A DNA stretch of 64,000 nucleotides from Ostrinia nubilalis (lineage: Eukaryota; Arthropoda; Insecta; Lepidoptera; Crambidae). Location: assembly GCF_963855985.1 (NCBI RefSeq), contig NC_087112.1, positions 9,426,501 to 9,490,500 on the forward strand, read 5' to 3'. The stretch's first letter is position 1; each line of letters begins with the position of its first letter. The notes beneath the pieces are model-generated. The model had not been told where the DNA came from, ran no database searches, and was given only the letters and a program-made list of their open reading frames with translations. The position numbers were made by a program, and so were the translations under genes. Positions 43,231-54,438 of this stretch are shown in pieces.

Positions 43231-44040
43231 TTCGTCACCTTCGTGGCATCACCTTCGTGGTGTTTTATACACGAAGGTGATTTTAGGCCACGAAAGTGAT
43301 TTCTTGCTTTGGTTTATTTTAAAATATAGTGACTGGTGTTTATGTTTTTACAATATTTTAATAACTAATAAATTATACGTGGTAAGTAGAGATCAGTACA
43401 TCAATAAATAAATAAGGGTCTCGTATTTTTGTTATCTGTCTGTAACTGTATGACTGTATGTATGTCTGTATATGTGACTGTGTATCTGTTTGTAAGATAA
43501 ATTTAATCTGAAGTTTGAGTTAAAAGTTGTACAACAAAAATACGAGGCCCTCTGGCCTAAATAAAAAAAAATATTTTTTTTGAGGGACTGATAATATCAG
43601 TTAGAGTTATTTTTTATTGAGGTACTGATAATCTGTTTTTTGCTTCTTTAGCATTTCAGAATGCCACCAGTGTCACCCTTAAAACCAATTGCGTAGAATC
43701 TTGTAACATAGTAGGTGACGTAATCGGTAAAATTTTATCTTGTATTTAAGTAGGTACCTATTTATATTATGTTATTGCTATTTATCTATGAAAATAAGAC
43801 AAAATATATGTTTTATAAACACTTAAGAGTCATTTACAGTAATAAAGTTTGAAAAAATTATTGCTGTGAAGTACGGAATCACTTTCGTGGCATCAAAAAA
43901 TTCAAAACGTTAAAACTTCCAAACGAGACTCACTATTTGACTGATTTACTGAGAATACAGTCTTCACATCAAGCGCTACAATTTTTGTTTACAAAAAGTT
44001 GAAATAAGTCAGAAATAAAATTCGCCACGAAGGTGACGAT
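43231..44040. mobile_element. Candidate element with TCACCTTCGTGGC repeats
   Basis: The motif TCACCTTCGTGGC or close variants occurs at 43234, 43248, 43270r, 43288r, 43878 and 44024r, in both orientations. Outer copies are TTTCGTCACCTTCGTGGC and, inverted, CGTCACCTTCGTGGCGAATT, which may be the ends. A second inverted-repeat element is nested at 43414-43551. The boundaries are provisional. Confidence 0.55.
43414..43551. mobile_element. Nested inverted-repeat element (GGGTCTCGTATTTTTGTT)
   Basis: AGGGTCTCGTATTTTTGTT at 43414 is inverted at 43551 as AACAAAAATACGAGGCCCT (one mismatch in 19). About 100 bp of TGTATGTCTG-rich interior lies between. Single copy in the window. Confidence 0.75.
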
Positions 44041-44837
44041 GAGAACCGTGGCGATGAGAAATACCGATTAATTGTGGATGTAAAATATTTTTTCAATCCC
44101 ATGTAATCAAAAGCACAAAAACAACAATTGAATCTACATCAAAGTTCTTAATCTTATTCCTTCTGCATACATTTCAATGGGAATCCCTCAATAAAACTTA
44201 TTCGCCATTCTATGCAACTAATCTTACGAATCGAAATTGAAGAAGAAAATCTCTAGTCATTCATAAATCCAGGTCAGAACTCACGAGAATTGCAACTGTG
44301 TGCATTACGACAAAATGTAATAGAAAATTCAAAGAATATCTGAATTCTTCGACAATAATTGAGGGTAGTTATTGGACGCGTCCAACGATGACAAAAGCCT
44401 ACACCGATGTAATATCCAAGATAAATATTCAGTGAGGTATTGAGATAGTTAAGGAGCATATTCACTGAGGAGCGCTCGCGAGCATTGGAAATTGATGGCA
44501 TAACGATTAGTGCTCTAGGAAAATTGAATTGGAAGCGAGGCGGAATCGAAATGAAAAATTGTTAGTCTGATATCTTTTGAAAAGTTCGACGTAGAAAAGA
44601 CTCGTTTCAGTCATAAATAAGCTTATTTCTAGTTAGTATTTCTAATCTGTTGTTGAGGGGTATTCTAAGCATTACAATCAGCACATTAAATACAACAAGT
44701 ACAGCAACAGGTTAAAATCTGTGGGGCTGAACGAACATGCCAAACATTAGCAATTTCTTTAGAATACTGATTGTTACAGTATTGGTAGTGGTGTCTGACG
44801 ATGTGACGAAAGCACTCTTTGCGGAGTCCTTTTTTTG
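44041..44837. other. No gene seen
   Basis: A second ACCGTGGCGATGAG at 44046 belongs to the preceding motif series. No other feature. Confidence 0.3.
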
Positions 44838-44880
44838 GGTTCCGTAGCCAAATGGCAAAAAACGGAACCCTTATTGAGCA
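44838..44880 (-). mobile_element. End fragment of the GGTTCCGT dispersed repeat
   Basis: GGGTTCCGTAGCCAAATGGC then AAAAAACGGAACCCTTA is the inverse of the terminus at 10327-10361. No more of the repeat follows. Confidence 0.7.
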
Positions 44881-45409
44881 TATAATATTATCAGAAATTT
44901 TATTTAAAAATAGGCTAGCATTCTATTCTCTTTCACTTAATTCACTACGGTTATGTGTTTACTCATCTACGTCTATCCAATAATGGCCCATTATCTTACG
45001 AAACAGCGAATGCTCGTCATCCAGCCCTAGTGGGCTTACTCCCTAACCACAAATCGATCGTAGGAACGGTTCAGCTAATCCTCGGGGAGAATGAGCTGCG
45101 ACTCCACGATAGCTTCCATTTGGCGGCCATATTTGAAACGAACATTCTCGAAAATGTATTTGATATGGGACTGGGCCGTTCGGTAAATAACTTGGTTTGA
45201 AATATTAATGCTAAAGTATGTATAAGTTTGGTTAAATTATGTGGATGAGGGAAACATCAGATAGGTAGTGTATTAGTTTTTCATTAAAAAACGGGAAAAT
45301 AAATACACAATAAATAAGGGATCATCAATTTTCTGGAAAAATACACTTTAAATCGTTTTTTAGGGCACATTGAGCTTTATATTTTTGAATCTTGGTAGGT
45401 ACAGCCAGC
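44881..45409. other. Unassigned; 81-codon open frame at 44955-45200
   Basis: The plus-strand frame (LVGLLPNHKSIVGTVQLILG then ENELRLHDSFHLAAIFETN) has a somewhat protein-like composition and higher GC than its surroundings. I do not recognise it, and no splice or promoter context supports it. It could be an exon, a relic or chance. Confidence 0.25.
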
Positions 45410-45538
45410 GTAAAATAATTCGTGACACCCAAAGTATCCAAAAAGTTCGTAACGCGTCTTTGTTACAATTGGAATAAGGTTGTGTTTTCAACTTTTTTGG
45501 CACTTTGGGTGTCACGAACCATTTGATACTAACTGTAA
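45410..45538. mobile_element. Hairpin MITE (CGTGACACCCAAAGT)
   Basis: TTCGTGACACCCAAAGTATC then CAAAAAGTT is inverted at 45489-45518 with one small gap. Pairing extends weakly outward to TACAG at 45410 and CTGTA at 45533, suggesting a TA-targeting mariner-type MITE of about 125 bp. Confidence 0.8.
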
Positions 45539-45543
45539 CCTAC

Positions 45544-45664
45544 TAAGCCTGTGTTGCACTATTTTACTAACTATCACAAACGTCAAAAGTCTGTCAAACT
45601 CCACACAAAAAGCACCGGTTATTGTTATTTTTATGGTTAAAATTAGGTGGTGCAGCTCAGCCTA
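45544..45664. mobile_element. MITE-A copy 6
   Basis: GTGTTGCACTATTTTACTAA at the left, core GTCTGTCAAACTCCACACAA, and GGTGGTGCAGCTCAGCC at the right. It is directly followed by copy 7. Confidence 0.9.
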
Positions 45665-46212
45665 AGCCTGGGTTGCACTATCTTATAATCATATATTATT
45701 ATAGGTATCTAACGATAAGAGTCGCATCTCAAACTTATTTGAAAATTGTAAATAATTATAAATATTCGTGGGTTCAATTCCTGCCTTAGGCAGTTCGATT
45801 TTTTTCAAGTTAGTTAAAATTTTCAAAATACATACAAAGTCATGCACGCACTTTATCTCGAAATTTCAACGGGAAGACTGGTCTCCACGACCCTTACAGG
45901 GTCATAAGTTGAGACTAAGTTTAAGATCACCACCTATGTACACTTATGAAGCAATAAATAAATGATTATAATGATTATAATGACACAGGGAATCCTAGTG
46001 TGGAGTTAGTACATACTTACTGTATAAATTGTAATCCGTTTCTATTCTGAATGTAACAGTAACCAAATCATGTACTGTAATATTTTTGGACTAAATAAAT
46101 AATATTTTCATTTTCATATATCATATTATAACAAACGTCAAAAGTCTGTCAAACTCCTCACAAACCCCGGTTAAAGTTGTACTTTTAAAGTTAAGGTGTT
46201 GCAACTCAGCCA
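45663..46212. mobile_element. MITE-A copy 7, split by a retroelement insertion
   Basis: The left part TAAGCCTGGGTTGCACTATC (45663-45694) and right part AACAAACGTCAAAAGTCTGT to GTTGCAACTCAGCC (46127-46212) complete one MITE-A. The middle belongs to the insertion at 45695-46120. Confidence 0.8.
45695..46120 (+). mobile_element. Retroelement insertion with B-box and AATAAA tails
   Basis: It contains a B-box-like GGGTTCAATTCCTGCC at 45770, then GGTCTCCACGACCCTTACAG, GAAGCAATAAATAAATGATT and a second terminus TTTGGACTAAATAAATAATA then TTTTCATTTTC. ATCATAT borders it on both sides (45688 and 46121). It may be a SINE, or a SINE plus LINE end inserted together. Confidence 0.55.
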
Positions 46213-46835
46213 AAGTACTACAAGTACGTTGTAAATGTAATGCTGATTGCTGACACAACAATATTTACGTCACAACATCGTTAAACAAATATGTACATAA
46301 TTGTGTGCACCCAGCGTAACAATGCTAAAATAATGGCCCAATAAAAGGCACTCCGCTGCACTCCTCCCGAGGGCTGTGACGTCACTCAGCCTTGAGACGC
46401 CATTGTTTAGACCCGTATTCATAATCACAGCCCAAAAATATAGGCAGTCAAAATATCTGCACATTATACAGTAAAATATGGACAAAAAAACAGGTCAAAT
46501 GGCACAAACGTGTATTATCTACTACTTTTATATTGTTTAGGGCACTTTAACAAAGTTTTCTTCAACAGTTAAAACCATGTAAGTTTTGCTCGATTGCGAT
46601 TTTATTTACCCACGACTGACTTAACACAAATTTTCAGTATTTTTGTTACTTTTTCAGGAAAAATCTTCAGGCATACCTACCTTCTCGTGTGCTTCTTTCG
46701 TAAAGTTATCTAAACTTGCCACCAGCCTAACCCGAGTTTTTTTGTAGCATTTTTGACGCTTCCAATTTTGCTGCTACACCCACCTGCTACACAGCGCTAT
46801 CGCCTTTCAAAAAACACGTTTAGATTCACTGAGAC

Positions 46836-47081
46836 GGTTCGTTCGTTTCGATCTAGTGCCGTCCACTGGACAAAGGTCTTCCCCAAGGACTTCCACAACA
46901 ACCGGTCCTGTGCTGCCCGCATTACATCCCGCGACCTTCACTAGATTGGGACTATTCGTACCACTCGTTCCCACCGCTGCAACTTCTGTGTAGCCAGGAT
47001 CTACAGCTTGACCGGCAATAAAAATCCAACCAGTAGGTCTTTGATCCTTTGAGACCTTCACCAGATCGTCGGTCCACCGTG
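46836..47081 (-). mobile_element. RTE-B LINE 3' end, interrupted
   Basis: The minus-strand terminus GGTTCGTTCGTTTCGATCTA, GTCCACTGGACAAAGGTCTT and CACAACAACCGGTCCTGTGC runs to GACCTTCACTAGAT. It resumes at GACCTTCACCAGATCGTCGG after the 106 bp insertion. Confidence 0.85.
46947..47052 (+). mobile_element. GGGACTATTCCC repeat inserted with 14 bp TSD
   Basis: TGGGACTATTCGTACCACTC, CTTCTGTGTAGCCAGGATCT and AAAATCCAACCAGTAGGTC then TTTGATCCTTTGA lie between GACCTTCACTAGAT (46933-46946) and GACCTTCACCAGAT (47053-47066), a 13/14 duplication of the RTE-B target. This shows the family moves as a unit and marks the GGGACT side as a true end. Confidence 0.88.
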
Positions 47082-47287
47082 GGCTTTAATACACTACCTT
47101 TTAAGGCCCGTAGTCACCAGTCGAGAACTTTTCTTTCTCACCCAACAGCCATAATTTCTACGAGCTGTTACAGTCAAAGCTCAAAACTGATTTTTTCAGT
47201 CAAAATAAGTTTTGACCAAGGGCGTTAGTCAAACACACTTTTGACTAATTTTTGCAGTCAGAAGAGGTTTTGACCGATCACCGATCA

Positions 47288-47405
47288 AGGATGGGCTGCA
47301 TCTTGCATTAACTTTGAAAAACGCCAAAAATCTGTCAAACTCCTTACAAAAAATACCAGTTATCGTTATAGTTACGGTCAAAGTTAGGTGGTGCAACTCA
47401 GCCTG
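47288..47405. mobile_element. MITE-A copy 8
   Basis: Left end GGGCTGCATCTTGCATTAAC (partly decayed), core CTGTCAAACTCCTTACAAAA, right GGTGGTGCAACTCAGCC. It sits in a stretch where TTTTGACTG/CAGTCAAAA motifs recur on both sides (47170-47280 and 47405-47420), perhaps a host element. Confidence 0.8.
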
Positions 47406-48894
47406 AGTTTTGACTGTACTAGAGCTAAATTCACTTCCACACGCGTTCACTTCACAAAAACCACTGACACAAATACAGCATCGCATTCCGCAAATATTTT
47501 AACGCGTCTTATTAATAATAATTATTATTATTATTCTCCGTACGCGAATGATTCACACTGATTAGTTTATTTATCAATGGATTTTCCGGACCGTTATTAT
47601 AATAATGGAAAACGTAAACTTCCTCAACAATAGTTTGAGAAACGATTATTTATATTAGTAGTTGAAATAACGGTAGTATTGTTTTGAAATCGTATGCAAA
47701 ATCTTTAGTTTTTATGTTTTCAATATTTTCCAGTTGGACCAAAATTTTTGATAACTATCTCGAAAATATCTATTGCCAAATTTAAGGTGCCTCAGGTGAG
47801 AATCAAACCCTCGGTCGACCTTTCGCTTGCCTGGCGACTGCTCTGACCGCTGGACTTGGGTTAAATTCCCCGAACGTAAGATTGATTTTTTTTTATGTTT
47901 TTAAACATGTTTATAAAATGTTTTTTGGTTACCAGTTATGTCGTTATGGGACTGCTGATCCCGTCGACCGCTGGACTTTATGGTGAATCCATACCTAATA
48001 CAAATCTATCTTACATGCAGGGTTTAGCAGGAATATAAGTAAGTAATTAAGAGTTTACGACAAAAAACAATGTAGAAAGTCTGTGAGGGTGGATGAATGA
48101 AAAGTACTGGGCGGATTTGCCGATTTTGTAATGCAACTTCCTAAAATTGTTATTATTATTAAAAATCTTATCTGAGTAGTGCAATTAGTCAGGTTATTTT
48201 TATAGCGAATTCTACTTGAAAAAAGTCGTGGGCAAAGACTAGTAGTTTAAATTATATTTAATTTTTTTGTTTACACAGATGTTCAGATTACGCGTAACAT
48301 TAAAAAATGGCCACCCATACAGAATTCCTTCCGAGAATTTTAAGGGGAATCACCTTTACCGTTAGGCAATAATTATAATATTATTAATAATAACAATACA
48401 GTTTATTCATGTCGTATGTCGTGAATGGTTCTATTTTAACTAATTGATACATGAATACGTCATTGTGTCGTTAATAATTAATTAACAAGCATGTAATACT
48501 GGTATATGTTATGAAATACAAAGCTAAATAATTTAGTTTTAAATCTCATCTCAATCGACTGATTATGATTTATTCCACACACACACAACCTGCATGCAAG
48601 CCTATGTTTCTTTTTTGCCCCTTTGACTGTTTTTTACGAGATTGTAATTTATATAGAATCCAATATTAGCTGTAAGAACAAAAATGTTTGTATTATTATT
48701 ATAAAGAGCTGTAGTTTTCTGAATAAAGAAATATAAAATAAAATATATTTAATTCCCAATATTTACGAAAAAAAACTACATTAATCTAGTAATAAAAAAA
48801 AAACAAAAGAACTAAAAAAAGTTGTAGAGGTCAAACCAAATGGCAAAATTTGGCAATTTTGTCGTACAGTCGACAGCATCATCAGACTACATTT
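47406..48894. other. No gene seen
   Basis: (ATT)n at 47510-47535. GAATCAAACCCTCGG at 47801 is a B-box-like inverse without an A box. No supported gene in about 1.5 kb. Confidence 0.35.
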
Positions 48895-49170
48895 TTATTG
48901 CAAACTAACCCTTATTAACCCTTTATACGGCAGTAGGAATATAGTTCCCACTTTTGAACCATAATCGCTTGCCTTCAATGTGTTATCATCTGTACCTTCA
49001 AGGAAAGGGTACATTAAAAGGTAAATTAAAAGTATTTTAGATAATGGAAACACCAATGACGTCATCAAAAATGCGATAAACCACAAATTCAATGTTCCAA
49101 GAATCCAATTTACTTGTACAAATGTCAAAATGTGAGGTTTTTTTTGTTCAAAATCATAATAAATAATCAT
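48895..49170 (-). pseudogene. Membrane-protein-like fragment (possibly REEP/TB2-DP1)
   Basis: A 91-codon minus-strand frame has two hydrophobic stretches: VNWILGTLNLWFIAFLMTSL and FPLSKILLIYLLMYPFLEG. The order W....L.....(hydrophobic)..FP...K..L.YL..P...G resembles the TB2/DP1/HVA22 domain of receptor expression-enhancing proteins, but key aromatic positions differ. No upstream exon or good acceptor was found. It may be a retropseudogene, a single exon or chance. The resemblance is from memory only. Confidence 0.25.
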
Positions 49171-49211
49171 TAATCTCTACCTCTAATAATAATATGGGTT
49201 TTTATTAAATA

Positions 49212-49374
49212 CGAGCTTTTGTCCGCGGCTTCACCCGCGTATGATGGACAAACAACCTGTAGTTTCATCGAAATCTGTTCACGAGTTTTTGCGTGCAAGA
49301 TTACTAAATGTCCATCCATCCATTTATTTTCACAAACATTCACATATAATAATGATGTTAGTAGCATAGTAGGA
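49212..49374 (-). mobile_element. Degenerate Helitron
   Basis: GAGCTTTTGTCCGCGGCTTC then ACCCGCGT at the left is the inverse 3' hairpin end. TTCATCGAAATCTGTTCACG then AGTTTTTGCGTG and AGTAGGA at the right mark the inverse 5' half. Termini slightly mutated. Confidence 0.75.
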
Positions 49375-49691
49375 AGTGGGAAGCATAGGATAGGATTTTT
49401 TTTATAAATCTTTGGACAAAACACTCCCTTATTTTCCCAATCTTTTGTCCAATATTTGTACAAAGAAATTTCTGAAAACATTCGTATTTGGTATTATCCC
49501 GGAGGCTATTGCATTGCTCCAAATATATCGAGCGCTCGCTAATTCGGAATGTAGGCTACCGGGCAATTAGCGAGCGTAGGCGAGAATGACTCAGCTGAGT
49601 CACTCATTTAACTCACCCGGTGTAATTATCACTCGTTAACGCACTCACTCTTGTAATGGGCGAGCGATGAAACTTTTTAGTAACTGTTAGC

Positions 49692-49868
49692 CTTACTTTC
49701 GAACTCCTCCTATGTTCTTCTGATTAATTTCGTTGCGGGTCCAATAACAGTTTAACTTTCCCCCGGGACAAACTTGACCTTCACTGGTTCGGTTTTATTG
49801 GCGGTCAAGCTGTAGATCCTGGCTACACAGGAGTTGCAGTGGTGGGAACGAGAGGTGGGAATAGTCCC
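49692..49868 (-). repeat. GGGACTATTCCC repeat, long reverse copy
   Basis: TTACTTTCGAACTCCTCCTA then TGTTCTTCTGATTAATTTCG at the left, GACCTTCACTGGTTCGGTTT in the middle, GAGAGGTGGGAATAGTCCC at the right. It covers the same length as the copy at 23881. Confidence 0.85.
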
Positions 49869-49879
49869 GTTAACTGTAA

Positions 49880-51944
49880 GCCTAGGCGCAGACCACCGAC
49901 ATTTAGTTGGCCGATAGTTGGGTCGGGCTGTTTATCAGTATAGAGATGTATGAAAGTATTCAGTTTTTTAGATCTACTGGGAATAGGGAAGTAACTATAT
50001 TTGAAACTTTCTTGCCATGTATTAGAGCCCAACCCCATGGTAACTCTCGATAAAGACAAAAATAGAATATGCTGCTTACTTATAAAAGAAATCCAGAAAC
50101 TTTGCTTGTCTCCTCATTAATGGCTAAAGTGTTAGATGAGAAACAGTTGCTTTTAACTAAATGATTTCATTAAAATACCCTCAGCCATCTACGTAGGTAA
50201 GTATGTATTTAATTTCAATTGCCTTCATCCATCTAGTTGTCAGGCTAATAGTATTTATTCTAAGATCAAGAAATTCTCACAAATTAATTTGAACTACAAA
50301 GTACACTCTTTTAATTTCTGAATTTATGATAGAATCGTAGACCTATTTAGACTTAAATCAAATATAAAGAAGTAGTTACTATAGTAGAACTTGAATGAAG
50401 AAATGGGAAAGAAGAATAAGAAGAAGACTTCTAAAAACCCGGATGTAAGAATTGAAGTTCCATACCTGCTATCCTGTGAAGTAAGGACAAACTTCTTCAA
50501 TTTATAATCAGAGTCAGGAACAACACGTCACAACGAACAACGAACCGATTCAGAAAGAAGAATGTAAAGTTAAGTTACGTATCAACTTTCTCAAAGTACG
50601 AGCAACTTTGCAAGTCTTTAAGGAACCCCCGCGCTTGGAGTCCCGTTCCCAACTGACCGTCCAGTGCTCAAGCCAGGTCTTTTAAGCCAGTGACGAGGGT
50701 GCGCGCGCACCGCCAATAACCCTAAATGCCAGCTCGCCCCATAAACTGCCCTCATTACTGAAGGGCGCAGCTCTGCACACACCTTTATAGTCACCGTACC
50801 TCATTTATCCTATCATCTGTTTATTTTACTTTAAGGTCGTTGCTTGTCTTTATAGGTTGTTTTTGCTGAGTTATAGGACTCGGGGCCGGCCAATAAAGCC
50901 GGATTGGCGATTACCCCTAGTAATAGAGTTATATGGGACCACACCTCGTTGGACAAATGCCGAAGAAACGGGGGTGTGGCGGCCGCACCTTCGATGCTCT
51001 GATTTATCAAGCCAGAAAGTTAGTGCTATTTTCGGTTTTTTCGATGGTGGCAACCCTTTTTAATATTTATGCGGGCGACACCGTCCCCCGGTCAGGATGT
51101 GGGTGTTGCCATACCTCGTGCAGTAAACTTGACTGCGTCCTAAAACAATTTGGTTTTCTCTTGTTATTTTGTCGGCGGTCCATTTCGTTTGGTGGATGAC
51201 ATTGTTGCAAATTTTAGGGGCCTGTTATGACTTACGGGATATGGTTTGTTTTGAATTTGGTGTTAGTTTTTTCTTCGTTCCAAATCCACTTAATCCTAAC
51301 TTTCTGCAGAATCTTATCTGAATGAAATGCTGAAAAACATTTCTTTAGGTACTGAAATATTTTACAAATTCTTTTAAAAAATTTTTCAATCAGGCAGGAG
51401 GACCAATAACATTATTTTATCATTAAATATTCATGATTTTCATAAGGAAACAATGATTTATGTATTATCTCAAACTCTACCATATTTATGACTACTATCA
51501 TCCATCGTAAGAACTTAATCCAATACAAAAATATTTCATCAATGAGTAACAAAAACCAATAAATTCCCCACTAAAGTGGTCTTCAAATAAAAACCATTCA
51601 TTACTTCATCACTAAATAAAAGCGCAGAACAATATTTCTATTCTCGCCGGGAATCGAACCCGCGCCATTGAGCGCCTAAAACAATCGACGCTTATTAAAA
51701 TAACCTCCAGCGGGATGGTACAAATCATGAGATAAAGCGATTTTCAATATTAGAAAATAGAAATTAGTGGAAACAGACAGATACTCAGAAATGAGAATTA
51801 AGTTAAAGATAGTAAAATACAGGTTGATTCATTGATAAAAAAAATATTTACTGCAAATTATTTTTTCGTAATAATCCAAAAGGCACGCCTACAGAGACCA
51901 TTTTAAAAACTTTTCGAAAATTTAAATTTCGCAACTTCAGAGTC
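49880..51944. other. No gene seen; GC-richer patches
   Basis: 50630-50770 and 50880-51120 have higher GC content (for example GGGGCCGGCCAATAAAGCCG and CGGGGGTGTGGCGGCCGCAC). Frames there are short and unrecognised. AATCGAACCCGCGCCATTGA at 51653 is an isolated B-box-like inverse. Confidence 0.35.
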
Positions 51945-52063
51945 TTATGCCCGTTTCCACCATCAATCCCTAATTTTTAAGTGACCCCTATGAAAACAAA
52001 ATTCTTGAGAAGTATTACCATAGGGGTCACTTTAAAATTAGGGATTGGGTGAAAACAGGCATG
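51945..52063. mobile_element. Long-hairpin MITE (CAATCCCTAATTTTTAAG)
   Basis: TTATGCCCGTTTCCACCATC, AATCCCTAATTTTTAAGTGA and CCCCTATG are inverted from 52016 to 52063 with few mismatches. The arms are about 48 bp around a 22 bp loop. A typical lepidopteran MITE shape, single copy here. Confidence 0.9.
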
Positions 52064-52290
52064 AGTTTACTGCTCAAATGCAACATTTTTTCCCAAGAGA
52101 ACGAAGTTCAAATTTTCCAAAAAAAACGTTACCCTTTCCATACAAATTGTCCTCAGAAAGCCAATGAGTATGGGGGACGTCATTTCTTTTAAGAATTTAG
52201 ATATTACTCCCGAAAATCCTGTATTTGAGAAGTAGAATTAACCCTTTTTGTGCTCAACACCTACCAAAGAACTCCTTTTTTATAAAACTA

Positions 52291-52494
52291 CTAGCTTTTG
52301 CCCGCGGCTTCACCCGCGTGAAATTTCGTTTGTCACAGATCGTCATAAATTATAGCCTGTTATTCTGGGTTATAAATAATAATAAGTACTGTAAAGTTAC
52401 ATCAAAATCCGTTAATTACTTTTTGCGTGAAAGAGTAACAAACATCCAGACATCCAGCAATCCAAAATTTCGCATAATTATAATATTAGTAGGA
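52291..52494 (-). mobile_element. Non-autonomous Helitron, well preserved
   Basis: The inverse 3' end CTAGCTTTTGCCCGCGGCTT then CACCCGCGTG starts at 52291, preceded by A (target T on the other strand). The 5' end at 52494 reads TCCTACTAATATTATAATTA inverted, flanked by A. Internal TCACAGATCGTCATAAATTA and GCGTGAAAGAGTAACAAACA. Best-defined copy of the TCCTACTAATATTA subfamily. Confidence 0.92.
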
Positions 52495-52775
52495 TGAATA
52501 CAATTTTGGCAGACATTTTTTTCCCATGAAATACAGGGTGTGGTTTTGTAAAACAACGACCATCTCAGGGGTGTCAGTATACACGACACTGATGCCAAAA
52601 AAATATGTATGTTTCAAATCGCTACCGCTTATGTTTTGTCGGTGTGCGCCGACGCATTCATTTATTAGTTCAATAATATTAGGCTATGAGTCATGGCGCC
52701 GTGCTATATGTACAGTCAATAGCAAAAGTGTATGATCAAAATCTGTTTTTTTTTCCTTTTTTTTTATAGAGAATA

Positions 52776-52948
52776 CTAGCGACCCGTCCCTGCTTCGCAC
52801 AGGTAAAATGTATTATACTTGAGAACCTTCCTCTTGAATCACTCTATCTATTAAAAAACCGCATCAAAATCCGTTGCGTAGTTTCAAAGATCTAAGCATA
52901 CTTACATAGGGACCGACAGCGGAAAGCGACTTTGTTTTATTCTATGTA
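52776..52948 (-). mobile_element. Helitron, second subfamily
   Basis: CTAGCGACCCGTCCCTGCTT then CGCACAGG is the inverse GC-rich 3' end with CTAG. AACCTTCCTCTTGAATCACT, CGCATCAAAATCCGTTGCGT and ACAGCGGAAAGCGACTTTGT follow. I recognise this as a common lepidopteran short repeat. The right end is approximate. Confidence 0.75.
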
Positions 52949-52949
52949 T

Positions 52950-54437
52950 TTAGTGATTTGTTTGTATTGATAGAGTCTAGAGTCATATTCGAACGCGAAC
53001 TTTTATTTATCCACAGCAATGAAGCTGATCTGCATCTCACCTGATCATAACTTCAGGTTCCGGATCATAGATTCAGGACCGAAGGTAGAAGCGAGCGTCA
53101 GTAAATTCGTAAATGCCGGAATCCTCAACCACAGAGGACCTGGCTAACTTGCCTTCAACTGCCAGAACATAACAATGCTGTTTTAAGCATTCTACAGAAC
53201 ATAACTTCGTACATTAGTTTTAAATTTCTCACTTGAACGTCAACTTTTGCTACCGACTGTACGCTGTGTGTGTGTTCCCATTGTTAGAGCACGATTCCTA
53301 ATTATTTATGTCAATTAGAGCTGAAATTCCAAACTTTGACGCATTGGGCATTTGGGCCATTTCTTAAAGTTAGTGTGAAATGGTAAGAAAATAATTGTTA
53401 AACCTTCACACTATAATTTATTACATTATTTCAAATTCAATACTACACAATATTGAATTATTATAATAAAATACAAAAACCCTGCCTTTACCCACATACT
53501 ACTAGGTACCTACCTATGCATATTATTCTCTCGATTTTTCTATTGAAATGCTATAATAATATCAACAACTATTATTATTATTTGTTTAGAAGAGATCGTT
53601 TCACAGCGATAAGACCGCTCCTGTGTGCCGTCATAAATGGGTTTCCATGAAACTTTAGCAGTGTTTTAAAGGTAGATTTATCGAAATGGTCAACAGAAAT
53701 CGATATTTTATGCTGACCAATCGTTGTGCATAAAACGAAAAATACGAAGGCTAGGTAACCGAGCATAGGTGGGGCAAAAGATAGGGGGTGTACCCAATCA
53801 ATGATAGCCATGCAATGGTAGACTTGATAAGACACTGCCCACTGTAGATACCGAGGCAATCACTTAAAGATAGCTCCACATTTGGCTCTACGTAATTGAC
53901 CTCTGATTGACCTTATGGTAAGAGGACTGCAATAAAAAATGGGACCTGGACCACTTAAGATTAGATTGATTTTCAAAGCATTCGTGTCAAATCGCACACG
54001 AAATCGCAGAAATAGAGTGCTCTCAGAATGCGGTTCTGCCATAGATGTTGTTTGGTTAAATGAGCTATGACGTCACATTTAAGCTAAAATCGAACACAGC
54101 AAAACGAAAACTAAGCAGCTTGGTTTTTAGGGTTAGATTCTTCTTTATCCTGGACCATTCCCTTTTCACGGGCTCGGCTTTCCCTATCATGAGGAACCAT
54201 TTATTTTGCGTCAGTGGATAGGCTCCAGGCTCAACTAAAGTTAATTTGTTTTTTTTTGTATGAGTCTTGGAATTATTAGCTCTAAAACTGGGTGAAAATT
54301 GGGTAATTGTATACGGATCCCTATTCGAAATTGACGAATTTGTGCAACAGATTTTTGACTACAGAACTAGCGCGATCTATGAACAAACACTGTCACGCGT
54401 TTCAATTTGTCTTTGTTAGCACACGTTTGGCTTGACG
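52950..54437. other. No gene; possible LINE trace at 53585-53650
   Basis: TTGTTTAGAAGAGATCGTTT then CACAGCGATAAGACCGC resembles a fragment seen in lepidopteran LINEs but has no partner here. The rest is unassigned. Confidence 0.3.
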
Positions 54438-54438
54438 G

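Noticed and set aside
51645..51725. Inverse B-box-like AATCGAACCCGCGCC
   Set aside because: Only the B-box part matches. The rest does not fold as tRNA.
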